Positions 22,493 through 31,588 of a DNA stretch of 42,028 bases are shown here, in pieces. Both the position numbers and the translations under genes were made by a program. Source of the DNA: Gordonia polyisoprenivorans NBRC 16320 = JCM 10675. Lineage in GTDB: Bacteria; Actinomycetota; Actinomycetes; Mycobacteriales; Mycobacteriaceae. The notes below the pieces were generated by a model, which saw nothing but the letters and a program-made list of their open reading frames with translations, was not told the DNA's origin and made no database searches. Location: contig NZ_BAEI01000104.1 of the NCBI RefSeq assembly GCF_000241325.1, forward strand, positions 1-42,028, given 5' to 3'. How positions within the stretch are numbered: the first letter of the stretch is position 1; the number at the start of each line of letters is the position of its first letter.

Positions 22493-23587
22493 ATGAACAC
22501 AACGAGGACGCGACGACGCATCGGTGTCATGGACGGCGACGGAATCGGGCCGGAGATCGTGCCCGTCGCCAGGGACGTCGTCTCCGCGGCGGGCGAGCTC
22601 GGCGGCATCGAATTCGATTGGGTGTCACTGCCACTCGGGGTGTCGGCGATCAAGACACACGGGCGTCCGGTCCCCGAGGAGACGCTCGAGGCGCTCGACG
22701 ATCTCGACATCTGGGTCCTGGGCCCACATGACTCGGCGGGCTACCCGGCGCAGTTCGCCGCTGACCTCACCCCGGGTGCGATCATCCGCAAGAGATTCGG
22801 GCTCTACGCCAACCTGCGACCGTGCCGGGCGATACCCGGTGTCGGCGCGCTCGCGCCCGATCTCGACGTCGTCATCGTCCGGGAGAACTCCGAGGGCTTC
22901 TACGCCGATCGCAACATGACGGTCGGGTCGGGCGAATTCATGCCCACCCCCGACGTCGCACTCGCCGTGGGGGTGATCTCGCGTGCGGCGACCGAACGGA
23001 TCGCGCATCAGGCGTGCCGACTCGCGCGCGAACGCTCGGGTCGGCTCACCATCGTGCACAAGGCGAATGTGCTGCGAATGACCACCGGGCTCTTCCGGGA
23101 CGTGTGTCGGGAGGTCGCCGAGCAGTACCCGGGACTCGTGGTGGACGACAAACACGTCGATGCCATGGCGGCCCTGCTGGTTCGTCGCCCCGGCGATTTC
23201 GACGTCGTCGTGACCGAGAACCTGTTCGGCGACATCCTGTCCGATCTCGCGGGTGAACTCGCCGGATCGTTGGGCACCGCGGGCTCGGTCAACTGCTCCG
23301 ACACGGTCGTGATGGCGCAGGCGTCGCACGGTGCTGCCCCCGACATCGCCGGACGCGGCGTGGCCGATCCGATCGCGATCATCGCCTCCGCCGCGATGGC
23401 GTTGCGGTGGTGGGGAACCCGCCACGACGACAGTCGGATGCTCGCGGCAGCCACGGCCATCGACACCGCCGTCGGTGACAGCGTCGCCGCCGGTGCCCGG
23501 ACACCGGATCTCGGCGGTACTGCCACGACGGCCGATGTCGGCCGCGCCGTGGTCGATCATCTGAGTCGGCAAGGCCGAACCGGTTAA
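22493..23587 (+). CDS. Isocitrate/isopropylmalate dehydrogenase-family protein
   Basis: 364 residues. The family's first loop is MDGDGIGPEIV. The substrate-arginine region is IRKRFGLYANLRPCRAI, followed by IVRENSEGFYADR. The metal-binding aspartates are in DDKHVDAMAALLVRRPGDFDVVVTENLFGDILSDLAGELAGS. NAD-discriminating region follows near AAPDIAGRGVADPIAI. It catalyses oxidative decarboxylation of a 2-hydroxy-3-carboxy acid. It is probably not housekeeping LeuB, since it lies next to a catabolic operon; a tartrate- or homoisocitrate-type substrate is possible. It is divergent from the permease operon and shares its palindrome. Confidence 0.82.
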   Translation: MNTTRTRRRIGVMDGDGIGPEIVPVARDVVSAAGELGGIEFDWVSLPLGVSAIKTHGRPVPEETLEALDDLDIWVLGPHDSAGYPAQFAADLTPGAIIRKRFGLYANLRPCRAIPGVGALAPDLDVVIVRENSEGFYADRNMTVGSGEFMPTPDVALAVGVISRAATERIAHQACRLARERSGRLTIVHKANVLRMTTGLFRDVCREVAEQYPGLVVDDKHVDAMAALLVRRPGDFDVVVTENLFGDILSDLAGELAGSLGTAGSVNCSDTVVMAQASHGAAPDIAGRGVADPIAIIASAAMALRWWGTRHDDSRMLAAATAIDTAVGDSVAAGARTPDLGGTATTADVGRAVVDHLSRQGRTG

Positions 23588-23598
23588 TCTCTCGTAAC
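23583..23598. promoter_or_regulatory. GlnR-like site upstream of the polar amino acid transporter (weak)
   Basis: GTTAA - TCTCTC - GTAAC. On the minus strand it shows AC-n9-AC, the minimal mycobacterial GlnR pattern. It overlaps the stop codon of the preceding gene, 115 bases before the binding-protein start. Confidence 0.3.
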
Positions 23599-23712
23599 CA
23601 ACCGGTGAAAGCAGCTCCGAGGAAGTAAGTTCAGACGGCGGGGGACAGCCCTGTCTTCTGATCGGCCGACCTGCCCCGGTGAGTGATTCCGAGGCGCGAA
23701 GGGATAGTTGTG

Positions 23713-24645
23713 ATGCGCGATCTCCGATCGTTCGGCAGCCTACGACGTCTGCCCGGGATCTTCATGTTGCTCGTGGGGGTGATCGCCCTTGTGGTGGCGG
23801 GCTGCTCGAACGATGACTCGTCGACGGGTGCCGGCGGTAGCTCGGCCATCCAGCCGACAACCGTCGATGTTGCCAAGCAAGCCGACATCGCGGCACTGTT
23901 GCCGGCGGGAATCCGGGAGTCCGGACAGTTGATCGTCGGTGTCAACGTGCCCTACGCGCCCAATGAGTTCAAGGACAGCAACGGTCAGATCATCGGCTTC
24001 GATGTGGATCTGATGAACGCGATCGGCAAGGTCCTCGGCGTCACCCCGGTGTACAAGGAGGCCGATTTCGACAAGATCATCCCGTCGATCCAGGCGGGCA
24101 CCTTCAACATCGGCATGTCCTCGTTCACCGACAACAAGGAGCGCGAGGCTCAGGTCGACTTCGTGAACTACTTCAGCGCCGGCATCCAGTGGGCGCAGCA
24201 GGCCGGTGGGAACATCGACCCGAACAACGCCTGTGGCAAGAAGGTTGCGGTGCAGTCGACTACCGTCGAGGACACCGACGAGGTACCGGCAAAGAGCAAG
24301 GCGTGCACCGACGCCGGGAAGCCCGCCATCCAGATCCAGAAGTACACCGACCAATCGGAGGCGACCAACGCCCTGGTCCTCGGACGCGTCGACGCGATGT
24401 CGGCTGACTCCCCGGTGACCGCCTACGCGATCAAGCAAGCCGGCGGAAAGATCGTGGCCGCCGGACCGGTCTTCGATTCCGCGCCCTACGGCTACCCGAT
24501 CGCCAAGGGATCCTCACTCGTGCAAGCGGTTCAGAAGGCCGTCCAGTACCTCATCGACAACGGCCAGTACAAGGCCATCGCCGAGCACTGGGGCGTCGAG
24601 GCGGGAGTCGTTCCGACCGCTACCGTCAACGGCGCGACCAGCTGA
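23713..24645 (+). CDS. Polar amino acid ABC transporter, substrate-binding lipoprotein
   Basis: 310 residues from ATG 23713 (GTG 23710 is an alternative). Basic MRDLRSFGSLRRL, hydrophobic segment, lipobox VVAGC with Cys31. The mature part is a family-3 binding protein: NVPYAPNEFKDSNGQIIGFDVDLMNAIGKVLG and the hinge FNIGMSSFTDNKEREAQVDFVNYF, given here in part. It resembles glutamate/cystine-type receptors. Two cysteines (NACGKKV, SKACTD) may form a disulfide. First gene of a three-gene transporter operon. Confidence 0.88.
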   Translation: MRDLRSFGSLRRLPGIFMLLVGVIALVVAGCSNDDSSTGAGGSSAIQPTTVDVAKQADIAALLPAGIRESGQLIVGVNVPYAPNEFKDSNGQIIGFDVDLMNAIGKVLGVTPVYKEADFDKIIPSIQAGTFNIGMSSFTDNKEREAQVDFVNYFSAGIQWAQQAGGNIDPNNACGKKVAVQSTTVEDTDEVPAKSKACTDAGKPAIQIQKYTDQSEATNALVLGRVDAMSADSPVTAYAIKQAGGKIVAAGPVFDSAPYGYPIAKGSSLVQAVQKAVQYLIDNGQYKAIAEHWGVEAGVVPTATVNGATS

Positions 24646-24647
24646 CG

Positions 24648-25616
24648 GTGACCGCTCCGACAACCGGCCCGATCGGTGCCGACCCGGACGCCTCGCCCGG
24701 GCCGGCACCGATCAAGGCCGTACCCCTCAAACATCCCGGGCAGTGGATCGCTGCGGCGATCGTGCTCATCCTCGTCTTCCTGTTCGTGTGGGGAGCGGCG
24801 ACCAACAGTGCATACGGCTGGGGGACCTACGCCAAGTATCTGTTCGACACCCGCATTCTCAAGGGCGTCGGGTACACCCTTGCGCTGACCGTGCTCTCGA
24901 TGGTGATCGCCATCGTGCTCGGTGTGCTCCTCGCGATCATGCGGCTCTCGCCCAACCTGGTGCTGAGATCGGTGTCGTGGGTGTATCTCTGGATCTTCCG
25001 TGGCACCCCGGTGTACGTCCAGCTGGTCTTCTGGGGTCTCTTCCCGTCGCTGTACAAGCAAATCGACCTCGGCATCCCGTTCGTGGTCCAGTTCGCGCAC
25101 TTCGACATCCAGTCACTCAACGCCGCGTTCACCTTCGCGATGATCGGACTGGCGCTCAACGAATCTGCGTACATGGCCGAGATCGTGCGCGCCGGTATCT
25201 CCTCGGTAGGTGAGGGGCAGACCGAGGCGTCGGTGGCGCTGGGGATGTCATGGACCCAGACGATGCGCCGGACGGTGTTGCCGCAGGCGATGCGGGTCAT
25301 CATCCCGCCGACGGGCAACGAGGTCATCAGCATGCTGAAGACCACCAGCCTGGTGACCGCCGTGCCGTTCAGCCTCGAGCTCTACGGTGTCGCGCACGAC
25401 ATCTCGGGTGTCAACTTCCAGCCGATCCCGCTCCTGTTGGTGGCCTCGACCTGGTACCTCGCAGTAACCAGCGTGCTGATGGTCGGCCAGTTCTACCTGG
25501 AGCGTTACTACTCACGAGGGGCGTCGCGACAGTTGACCGGCCGACAATTGAAGGCGATGGCGGCCGCACAGAACAAAGTGCTCGCAGTCGACGAGGAGAG
25601 TGATGAGCGCCGTTGA
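24648..25616 (+). CDS. Polar amino acid ABC transporter permease
   Basis: 322 residues from GTG 24648, two bases after the previous stop. Five or six membrane segments; the N-terminal 35 residues are a Pro/Ala-rich cytoplasmic head. The HisM/GlnP-family segments FRGTPVYVQLVFWG and the EAA loop EASVALGMSWTQTMRRTVLPQAMRVIIPPTGNE are clear. A single permease suggests a homodimeric pore. Its end overlaps the ATPase gene by 14 bases. Confidence 0.9.
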   Translation: MTAPTTGPIGADPDASPGPAPIKAVPLKHPGQWIAAAIVLILVFLFVWGAATNSAYGWGTYAKYLFDTRILKGVGYTLALTVLSMVIAIVLGVLLAIMRLSPNLVLRSVSWVYLWIFRGTPVYVQLVFWGLFPSLYKQIDLGIPFVVQFAHFDIQSLNAAFTFAMIGLALNESAYMAEIVRAGISSVGEGQTEASVALGMSWTQTMRRTVLPQAMRVIIPPTGNEVISMLKTTSLVTAVPFSLELYGVAHDISGVNFQPIPLLLVASTWYLAVTSVLMVGQFYLERYYSRGASRQLTGRQLKAMAAAQNKVLAVDEESDERR

Positions 25617-26385
25617 GACCGCTGCGCCACCGATGGTTCGCGCCGATCGGGTGTGCAAGAGCTTCGGGACCCTGCAGGTGCTCAAGGGCATCAGCCTCGA
25701 GGTCGCCAGGGGTGAGGTCCTCTGTCTGATCGGCCCATCGGGATCGGGGAAGTCGACGTTCTTGCGGTGCGTGAACCATCTCGAGGTGGTCAATGCCGGG
25801 CGGCTCTACGTCGACGGTGATCTGATCGGGTACCGCGAACGCGGCGACAAGCTCTATGAGATGAGCCCGAAGGATGCGGCCAAGCAGCGGCGCGACATCG
25901 GCATGGTGTTCCAGCATTTCAACCTGTTCCCGCATCGCACCGCGTTGGAGAACGTGATCGAGGCACCGACACAGGTCAAGAAGCAGAAGAAGGACGCCGC
26001 ACTCGCGCGTGCCCGTGAACTGCTCGACCGGGTGGGGCTGGCGGACAAGGCCGATACCTATCCGGCCCAGCTCTCCGGCGGGCAGCAACAACGAGTCGCC
26101 ATCGCTCGTGCCCTCGCCATGGAACCCAAGCTGATGCTCTTCGACGAGCCGACTTCGGCGCTCGATCCCGAATTGGTCGGCGAGGTACTCGGCGTCATGC
26201 GGGAGCTCGCGGCGTCCGGGATGACGATGGTGGTGGTCACCCACGAGATGGGTTTCGCGCGCGAGGTGGCCGACCAGCTGGTGTTCATGGACGGCGGTGT
26301 TGTCGTCGAAAAGGGCGATCCGCGTGAGGTTCTCGCGAATCCGCAGCACGAGAGGACCAAGAGCTTCCTGTCCAAACTCCTGTGA
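25603..26385 (+). CDS. Polar amino acid ABC transporter ATP-binding protein
   Basis: 260 residues from ATG 25603; GTG 25600 directly before is an alternative. Walker A GPSGSGKST is at 44-52, Q-loop VFQHFNLFPH, signature LSGGQQQRVAIARAL, Walker B LMLFDEPTSALDPE and H-loop VVVTHEMGFA. All of these match the GlnQ/HisP group. The insert YRERGDKLYEMSPKDAAKQRRD in the helical domain is longer than in GlnQ. Upstream GAGGAG serves as ribosome-binding site. Confidence 0.92.
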   Translation: MSAVETAAPPMVRADRVCKSFGTLQVLKGISLEVARGEVLCLIGPSGSGKSTFLRCVNHLEVVNAGRLYVDGDLIGYRERGDKLYEMSPKDAAKQRRDIGMVFQHFNLFPHRTALENVIEAPTQVKKQKKDAALARARELLDRVGLADKADTYPAQLSGGQQQRVAIARALAMEPKLMLFDEPTSALDPELVGEVLGVMRELAASGMTMVVVTHEMGFAREVADQLVFMDGGVVVEKGDPREVLANPQHERTKSFLSKLL

Positions 26386-26397
26386 GCCGGGCGCGGC

Positions 26398-26403
26398 TAT
26401 CCT
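26398..26403 (+). promoter_or_regulatory. Candidate -10 box for the Ddn-like gene
   Basis: TATCCT, then eight bases, then ATG 26412. GGAGGG between them could also act as a ribosome-binding site, so a leaderless start is less certain here. Confidence 0.35.
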
Positions 26404-26411
26404 CGGAGGGC

Positions 26412-26867
26412 ATGACGAATGCGAGCCCGCGGCCACCGTGGTGGTTGAAACCGATGAACAAGGTGCTGATGGCGGTGACGAGGGTCGGGATACCGATCTT
26501 CGGTGACGAGGGTCCGGTGATCCTCACCGTGCCCGGGCGCACGAGCGGTAAGCCGCGATCGACGCCGATCACCCCGATGACCGTGGACGGTCATCGCTAC
26601 GTCGTGTCCGGTTTCCCCGGCTCGGACTGGGAACGCAACGCCCGCGCCGCCGACAGCGCAACCCTGCGCACCCGTCGGCGTTCGGAAACCGTGCGCATGG
26701 TGGAACTCGATGCGGCGCAGGCCCGTCCATTGCTCCGACGGTTTCCCGAACTCGTGCCCTCCGGTGTCGAGTTCATGACGCGGTCGGGTTTGGTCACCGA
26801 AGGCACCCCCGACGAGTTCGAGGCGCTCGCCGGTCGGTGCGCGGTGTTCCGGTTCGATCCCGTGTGA
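26412..26867 (+). CDS. Ddn-like F420-dependent nitroreductase-family protein
   Basis: 151 residues from ATG 26412. The split-barrel fold typical of the deazaflavin-dependent nitroreductase family is seen in the order helix (WWLKPMNKVLMAVTRVG), VILTVPGRTSGKPRSTPI, YVVSGFPGSDWERNARAA, and a closing strand AVFRFDP. The RTSGKPRxTP motif contacts the F420 phosphate tail in relatives such as mycobacterial Ddn. Probable role: reduction of quinones or other small molecules with F420H2. Stands alone. Confidence 0.82.
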   Translation: MTNASPRPPWWLKPMNKVLMAVTRVGIPIFGDEGPVILTVPGRTSGKPRSTPITPMTVDGHRYVVSGFPGSDWERNARAADSATLRTRRRSETVRMVELDAAQARPLLRRFPELVPSGVEFMTRSGLVTEGTPDEFEALAGRCAVFRFDPV

Positions 26868-26893
26868 CGTGACGGCCAGAGGGCTGACCGAAG

Positions 26894-27742
26894 TCAGCTG
26901 TCCGGCTTGCGGCAACAGAAGATTGCGGTGCCCGGAAAGTATTGTCCCCGAAGCGGACTCCATTGACCCCAGACGCGTTCGAGGTCGTCGGGCCATTCCG
27001 GCTCCACGATGTCGTCGAGAATCAGACCGGCGGAACGGATCTCGCGGACGCGATCACCGATGGTCCGATGGTGCTCGACGTAGGTGATGGTGCCGTCGGC
27101 ATCGACCTCGGAGTACGGGGTGCGATTGAAGTAGGGGATCGCGACGGTCAGACCGTCGGGTCCGGGGTCGTCGGGGAACATCCAGCGCATCGGGTGATTG
27201 ATGGAGAACACCCAACGGCCACCGGGCACGAGAACCCGTGCGGCCTCGGCCATCACGCGCCCTGAATCGGTGACGAACGGCACCGCACCGAACGACGAGA
27301 AAGCGATGTCGAAGGTGGCATCGGCGAAGGGGAGTGCCTCAGCCGTGGCCTGGACGAGGGGAACCGGCGTCTCGTCGAAGAGTTCCATCGCAGCCAGCCC
27401 GTACCCCAGCATGCGCCGCGAGAGATCGGTCGCGACGACGTCGGCGCCCTGCACGGCAAGCCACCTGGAACACGGCGCCGATCCGCAACCGATCTCGAGC
27501 ACGGTCTTCGCCCGCACGTCGCCGAGCAGGTGTGCGTCGGACTCCCGAAGATTCTCCGGGCACCACACGAAATCGCCCCCGGGTGTGCCGGCGCCCAGGA
27601 AGTCGCCGTGTTCGGCGTGATAGTCGGTGGTCTCGGCGTCCCACCACGCGCGGTTGGCTCGGGCGCTGGTCGCCGAGTCGATCGGTCCGAGTTGGCGTGG
27701 CGCGCTTCGACCGTCATCGGGGACGGCTGGATCGTCGGTCAC
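26894..27742 (-). CDS. Class I SAM-dependent methyltransferase
   Basis: 282 residues from GTG 27742. The long open frame to 28291 is a shadow of the next gene. Motif I is VLEIGCGSAPCSRWLA, with VVATDLS following, then motif II-like FDIAFSSFGAVPFV and LVPGGRWVFSINHPMRW. The N-terminus ANRAWWDAETTDYHAEHGDFLG matches a common actinobacterial small-molecule or unknown-substrate methyltransferase group. It follows the 2H phosphoesterase by 47 bases on the same strand. Methyl acceptor unknown. Confidence 0.85.
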   Translation of the reverse strand: MTDDPAVPDDGRSAPRQLGPIDSATSARANRAWWDAETTDYHAEHGDFLGAGTPGGDFVWCPENLRESDAHLLGDVRAKTVLEIGCGSAPCSRWLAVQGADVVATDLSRRMLGYGLAAMELFDETPVPLVQATAEALPFADATFDIAFSSFGAVPFVTDSGRVMAEAARVLVPGGRWVFSINHPMRWMFPDDPGPDGLTVAIPYFNRTPYSEVDADGTITYVEHHRTIGDRVREIRSAGLILDDIVEPEWPDDLERVWGQWSPLRGQYFPGTAIFCCRKPDS

Positions 27743-27789
27743 GTGGCGATGATACGAAGCGCGGCAGAACCGATGACAGTCGGCGACGT

Positions 27790-28350
27790 TCAGCAGCTCC
27801 GGCCGGCGATCACGTGGTCGACCTTCGCGTCGCCGTCCCATCGGCGCACCGCGGTGATCGTCGCGCTGTCGGTGTCGGCGGACTGGACGGAGTCGAGCGT
27901 CTCGAGCGCACGCCCGATCTCGTCGGGTCCGATCCGCCGGGCCACGGTGACGTGAGCGGTCCAGGAGCCGGGTCGGGTGTGGGCGAACAGCGACTCCTGC
28001 CCGTGTCGGTCGGCGGTGTGCACCGCACCCGCGCGCACGATCGACGCGTGTACCGACAGCAGCTCGGAGCTGGGCACGATCAGTCGCGCGAGGACCCGGC
28101 GGACCCCGTGTCCGAACACGACCACGTCGCCGAGCGTGACGCGAATCGGGAGCCGCATCGCGACGGTGCCCAGAGCTGCGTCGATCTCGGGGGAGATGCG
28201 GGTCGCGGCGATCGCGGTGATGTGGGGGCGATTGGTCGCCGAACGGATGTCGGCCGCAGAGGGCAGGCCGGCGTCGCCCAACGCCGCCCATTGCTGGCGA
28301 ATGTGCTGGTCACAGGCATCATCGAGGAGGAGTTCCACAGAGTGTGCCAT
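27790..28350 (-). CDS. 2H phosphoesterase (2'-5' RNA ligase family)
   Basis: 186 residues from ATG 28350. Two H-x-T motifs typical of the 2H superfamily are present: RPHITAIA near residue 46 and TAHVTVAR near residue 134. Spacing and the flanking strands fit the fold. Members open or close 2',3'-cyclic or 2'-5' phosphate bonds on RNA or nucleotides; the biological substrate is unknown. Probably co-transcribed with the methyltransferase. Confidence 0.78.
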   Translation of the reverse strand: MAHSVELLLDDACDQHIRQQWAALGDAGLPSAADIRSATNRPHITAIAATRISPEIDAALGTVAMRLPIRVTLGDVVVFGHGVRRVLARLIVPSSELLSVHASIVRAGAVHTADRHGQESLFAHTRPGSWTAHVTVARRIGPDEIGRALETLDSVQSADTDSATITAVRRWDGDAKVDHVIAGRSC

Positions 28351-28621
28351 CCGGTCATCTCCCGTCGTCGACCACCGCCGGGTCCGCGCACCGACCGGCC
28401 GCGGGCGGCATTTGCCCAGCACAATGCGCCTGGAGTAGGCTGATCTGCGCGCGTGTGTAGCATTCTCGCGCGGTTCAGCATGCCCTCACCCGGGTGCCAT
28501 CGAACGCGATGGCGTGGGTGCACAGGACCCGAGGCCGACACGATTTCGGGAGTGCGCCGACACCGCTGTCCAGCAACACGAACTGTACCTACTACATATC
28601 TGTCCGGAGCAACTCACCAAT
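28351..28621. other. rpsA upstream region, long leader
   Basis: 271 bases between divergent genes. GCCATCG at 28496-28502 pairs with CGATGGC at 28507-28513 around AACG, a stable hairpin in the likely rpsA leader. GGAG at about 28606 is the probable rpsA ribosome-binding site. A long structured leader would suit autoregulation by S1. Confidence 0.4.
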
Positions 28622-30097
28622 ATGCCGTCCTCCACCATCACCTCGCCGCAAGTAGCCGTCAACGACATCGGCTCGGCTGAGGACTTTCTCGCCGCCATCG
28701 ACTCCACGATCAAGTACTTCAACGATGGCGACATCGTCGAGGGCACCATCGTCAAGGTCGACCGCGACGAGGTTCTGCTCGACATCGGTTACAAGACCGA
28801 AGGCGTGATCCCCTCACGCGAACTCTCGATCAAGCACGACGTGGACCCCAACGAGGTCGTCAACGTCGGTGACGAGGTTGAAGCACTCGTCCTCACCAAG
28901 GAGGACAAAGAAGGCCGGCTGATCCTGTCCAAGAAGCGTGCGCAGTACGAGCGCGCGTGGGGCACGATCGAGGAGCTCAAGGAAAAGGACGAGGCCGTCA
29001 AGGGCACCGTCATCGAGGTCGTCAAGGGCGGCCTGATCCTCGACATCGGTCTGCGTGGCTTCCTCCCGGCATCGCTGGTGGAGATGCGCCGCGTCCGCGA
29101 TCTGCAGCCGTACATCGGCAAGGAGATCGAGGCCAAGATCATCGAGCTCGACAAGAACCGCAACAACGTGGTGCTCTCGCGCCGCGCCTGGCTGGAGCAG
29201 ACCCAGTCCGAGGTGCGCAGCGAATTCCTGCACCAGCTGCAGAAGGGCCAGGTCCGCAAGGGCGTCGTGTCCTCGATCGTCAACTTCGGTGCGTTCGTCG
29301 ATCTCGGCGGCGTCGACGGTCTGGTTCACGTCTCCGAGCTGTCCTGGAAGCACATCGATCATCCGTCCGAGGTCGTCACCGTGGGTGATGAGGTCACCGT
29401 CGAGGTTCTCGACGTCGATCTGGACCGCGAGCGGGTGTCGCTGTCGCTCAAGGCCACTCAGGAAGACCCGTGGCGCCAGTTCGCCCGCACCCACGCGATC
29501 GGTCAGATCGTCCCGGGCAAGGTCACCAAGCTGGTGCCGTTCGGTGCGTTCGTCCGCGTCGACGAGGGCATCGAGGGCCTGGTGCACATCTCGGAGCTCG
29601 CCGAGCGTCACGTCGAGGTCCCGGACCAGGTTGTCGCCGTCGGCGACGACGCGATGGTCAAGGTCATCGACATCGACCTGGAGCGTCGCCGGATCTCGCT
29701 GAGCCTCAAGCAGGCCAACGAGGACTACACCGAGGAGTTCGACCCGTCGAAGTACGGCATGGCCGACAGCTACGACGAGCAGGGCAACTACATCTTCCCC
29801 GAGGGCTTCGATCCCGAGACCAACGAATGGCTCGAGGGTTTCGAGAAGCAGCGTGAGGCCTGGGAGGCGCGCTACGCCGAGGCGGAGCGTCGTCACAAGA
29901 TGCACACCGCGCAGATCGAGAAGTTCGCCGCTGCCGCGGCCGAGGCCGAGAAGGCCCCGACGGACTACTCGTCGGCGTCGGAGAGCCGTAGCAGCTCGTC
30001 GACCTCGTCCTCGTCGACCTCTTCGTCGGGCGGCGGATCGCTGGCCAGCGACGAGCAGCTCGCGGCGCTTCGCGAGAAACTGTCGGGCAACGCCTGA
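28622..30097 (+). CDS. rpsA: 30S ribosomal protein S1
   Basis: 491 residues. Four S1 RNA-binding domains in order, beginning near residues 33, 120, 206 and 291 (DGDIVEGTIVKV; AVKGTVIEVVKGGLILD; RKGVVSSIVNFGAFVDLGG; VPGKVTKLVPFGAFVRVDEG). The acidic C-terminal region and the ending SLASDEQLAALREKLSGNA match mycobacterial S1. A Ser-rich stretch (SESRSSSSTSSSSTSSSGGG) replaces the usual linker and is longer. Start at ATG 28622 (MPSSTITSPQVAVNDIGS) as in relatives. It brings mRNA to the ribosome. Confidence 0.97.
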   Translation: MPSSTITSPQVAVNDIGSAEDFLAAIDSTIKYFNDGDIVEGTIVKVDRDEVLLDIGYKTEGVIPSRELSIKHDVDPNEVVNVGDEVEALVLTKEDKEGRLILSKKRAQYERAWGTIEELKEKDEAVKGTVIEVVKGGLILDIGLRGFLPASLVEMRRVRDLQPYIGKEIEAKIIELDKNRNNVVLSRRAWLEQTQSEVRSEFLHQLQKGQVRKGVVSSIVNFGAFVDLGGVDGLVHVSELSWKHIDHPSEVVTVGDEVTVEVLDVDLDRERVSLSLKATQEDPWRQFARTHAIGQIVPGKVTKLVPFGAFVRVDEGIEGLVHISELAERHVEVPDQVVAVGDDAMVKVIDIDLERRRISLSLKQANEDYTEEFDPSKYGMADSYDEQGNYIFPEGFDPETNEWLEGFEKQREAWEARYAEAERRHKMHTAQIEKFAAAAAEAEKAPTDYSSASESRSSSSTSSSSTSSSGGGSLASDEQLAALREKLSGNA

Positions 30098-30113
30098 TCG
30101 CCTGATCTGAACA

Positions 30114-30157
30114 AACGAGTGCGGCCTCTTCCGACAACGGAAGGGGCCGCACTCGTT
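30114..30157 (+). terminator. Strong bidirectional terminator after rpsA
   Basis: AACGAGTGCGGCC (30114-30126) is the exact complement of 30145-30157, extended inward by six more pairs (one wobble) around GACAAC. It lies between the convergent rpsA and linalool dehydratase-like genes and can serve both. No T tract. Confidence 0.8.
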
Positions 30158-30184
30158 GGTATGTCCACCTGATCGTGGCCGGGT

Positions 30185-31588
30185 TCAGACGTGCGGGCGG
30201 ACCTGCACCTCCAGCCGCGCCGACAGGTCGACCTCGATGATCGCCCGACCGTCGTGGTCTGCGGTGACCTCGTCGGAAATCGCACCGCGCAACGCGTACG
30301 TCGCGCTCGGTCGGAGTCTCGAGAGCCGCAGCGCAGTTCGGGTCGGACCGGCTCCGGGCCGCAGCACGAGTTGGAGTGTCGTGCCGTCGGTGAGCGCCTT
30401 GGCGACCAGAACATCCGGATAGCCGGCCGAATCGAGGTGAGGGCCGTGGCGCCAGGTGTCGGCGATCTCGCCGGAGGCGAGGTCCCGCATGCCGTCGGGT
30501 CTGGTCATGCGTCCCAGCACATGGGCGCAGTTGACCCATGTCGAGACGCCGTGGAGTTTGTGCGCGCCGTGCGGAGAGTGATCGAACCCGATGTCGGCGG
30601 CGATCTTCTCGGTGATCGTGTCGGCGACCTCGGTGTCTCCCATCTCGCGCGCGGCGATGAGCAGATTTGCCCACGCCCATCCATCACCGGGCCGATAGGA
30701 CCCGACGTCGAGGTGGTCGACGGGCGTTGTCCGCAGTCCGATGCGCGTCGAGCGGTCGCGAATGCGTGTCCGACGCAGTGTGTCCCAGGTGTCGTGCGCG
30801 AGATCCGGCGTCAAGGCGTTGAGCCAGTAGGTCATCACGGCGTCGTTGGCGATCATCGGTGGGAAGACCAGGCCGAGCGGCCCGCGTCCGAAGACAAAGC
30901 GTCCGTCGCGACGCCGGAACTTGTTGTCGAACAACGATTGCCGCATCTTTTCAGGCAGATCGCCGGCGAGATCGCGGTGGTGGAGCCGGTCGTAGGCACA
31001 CAGTCCCACCATCGCGACGGCGTTGCACATCGGGTAGATCAGGTGCGGCTCACACGGATACAACGTCTGACGACTCTGCCGCATGTTGCGCGCGATGGCC
31101 TCGGCGATCGGGGCGTAACCATAGTGAAACGACTTCTCGGTGCTCCACCGCAGTTCCAGGCTTCCCGGATCGTCGAATTCTCCGGTGCCGTTGAGGCTTT
31201 CGTAGAGCGCGAGCATCGCGGCGAAGAAGCCCGTGTACATCACGTTGCCGAAGGTCATGGGATCGGGATTCCATCGAAGGTATCCCGCCAGTTGCTCGGT
31301 GGCCCAGTACCCCCATACGCGTTTGTCGCACATCTTACGAATGAGATTGGCCTGCGCCTCCGCGAGATAGCCGCCGAATGCCGGTGTGCGCGTGTACTGC
31401 GCCATCGACAACGCGTACCCGGCATAACTGAGTTGGTAGCGCAGCGCGCTGCCGCCGATCTGCTCGAGCCGGGTGAAGCCGGTGAAATCGTCTATCGGCT
31501 GGAGCGCGAGATCGAGCAGGTACCGCAGCGACGCGAGATCGTCGGCGGACGACTCGGTGACCGCGACCGGCGCGATGCCCGTGCTCAC
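30185..31588 (-). CDS. Linalool dehydratase-isomerase-like protein
   Basis: 467 residues from GTG 31588. It follows the LinD pattern of an alpha/alpha barrel: FTRLEQIGGSALRYQLSYAGYAL, then VWGYWATEQLAG, NPDPMTFGNVMYTGFFAAMLALYE and DDPGSLELRW. YPCEPHLIYPMCNAVA carries two cysteines nine residues apart (C179 and C188), with Glu after the first. This matches, from memory, the catalytic Cys-Glu and Cys of Castellaniella LinD. LinD hydrates myrcene or dehydrates and isomerises linalool; this homologue's substrate is not known. No signal peptide. It is coupled by four bases to the membrane protein gene upstream. Confidence 0.72.
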   Translation of the reverse strand: MSTGIAPVAVTESSADDLASLRYLLDLALQPIDDFTGFTRLEQIGGSALRYQLSYAGYALSMAQYTRTPAFGGYLAEAQANLIRKMCDKRVWGYWATEQLAGYLRWNPDPMTFGNVMYTGFFAAMLALYESLNGTGEFDDPGSLELRWSTEKSFHYGYAPIAEAIARNMRQSRQTLYPCEPHLIYPMCNAVAMVGLCAYDRLHHRDLAGDLPEKMRQSLFDNKFRRRDGRFVFGRGPLGLVFPPMIANDAVMTYWLNALTPDLAHDTWDTLRRTRIRDRSTRIGLRTTPVDHLDVGSYRPGDGWAWANLLIAAREMGDTEVADTITEKIAADIGFDHSPHGAHKLHGVSTWVNCAHVLGRMTRPDGMRDLASGEIADTWRHGPHLDSAGYPDVLVAKALTDGTTLQLVLRPGAGPTRTALRLSRLRPSATYALRGAISDEVTADHDGRAIIEVDLSARLEVQVRPHV

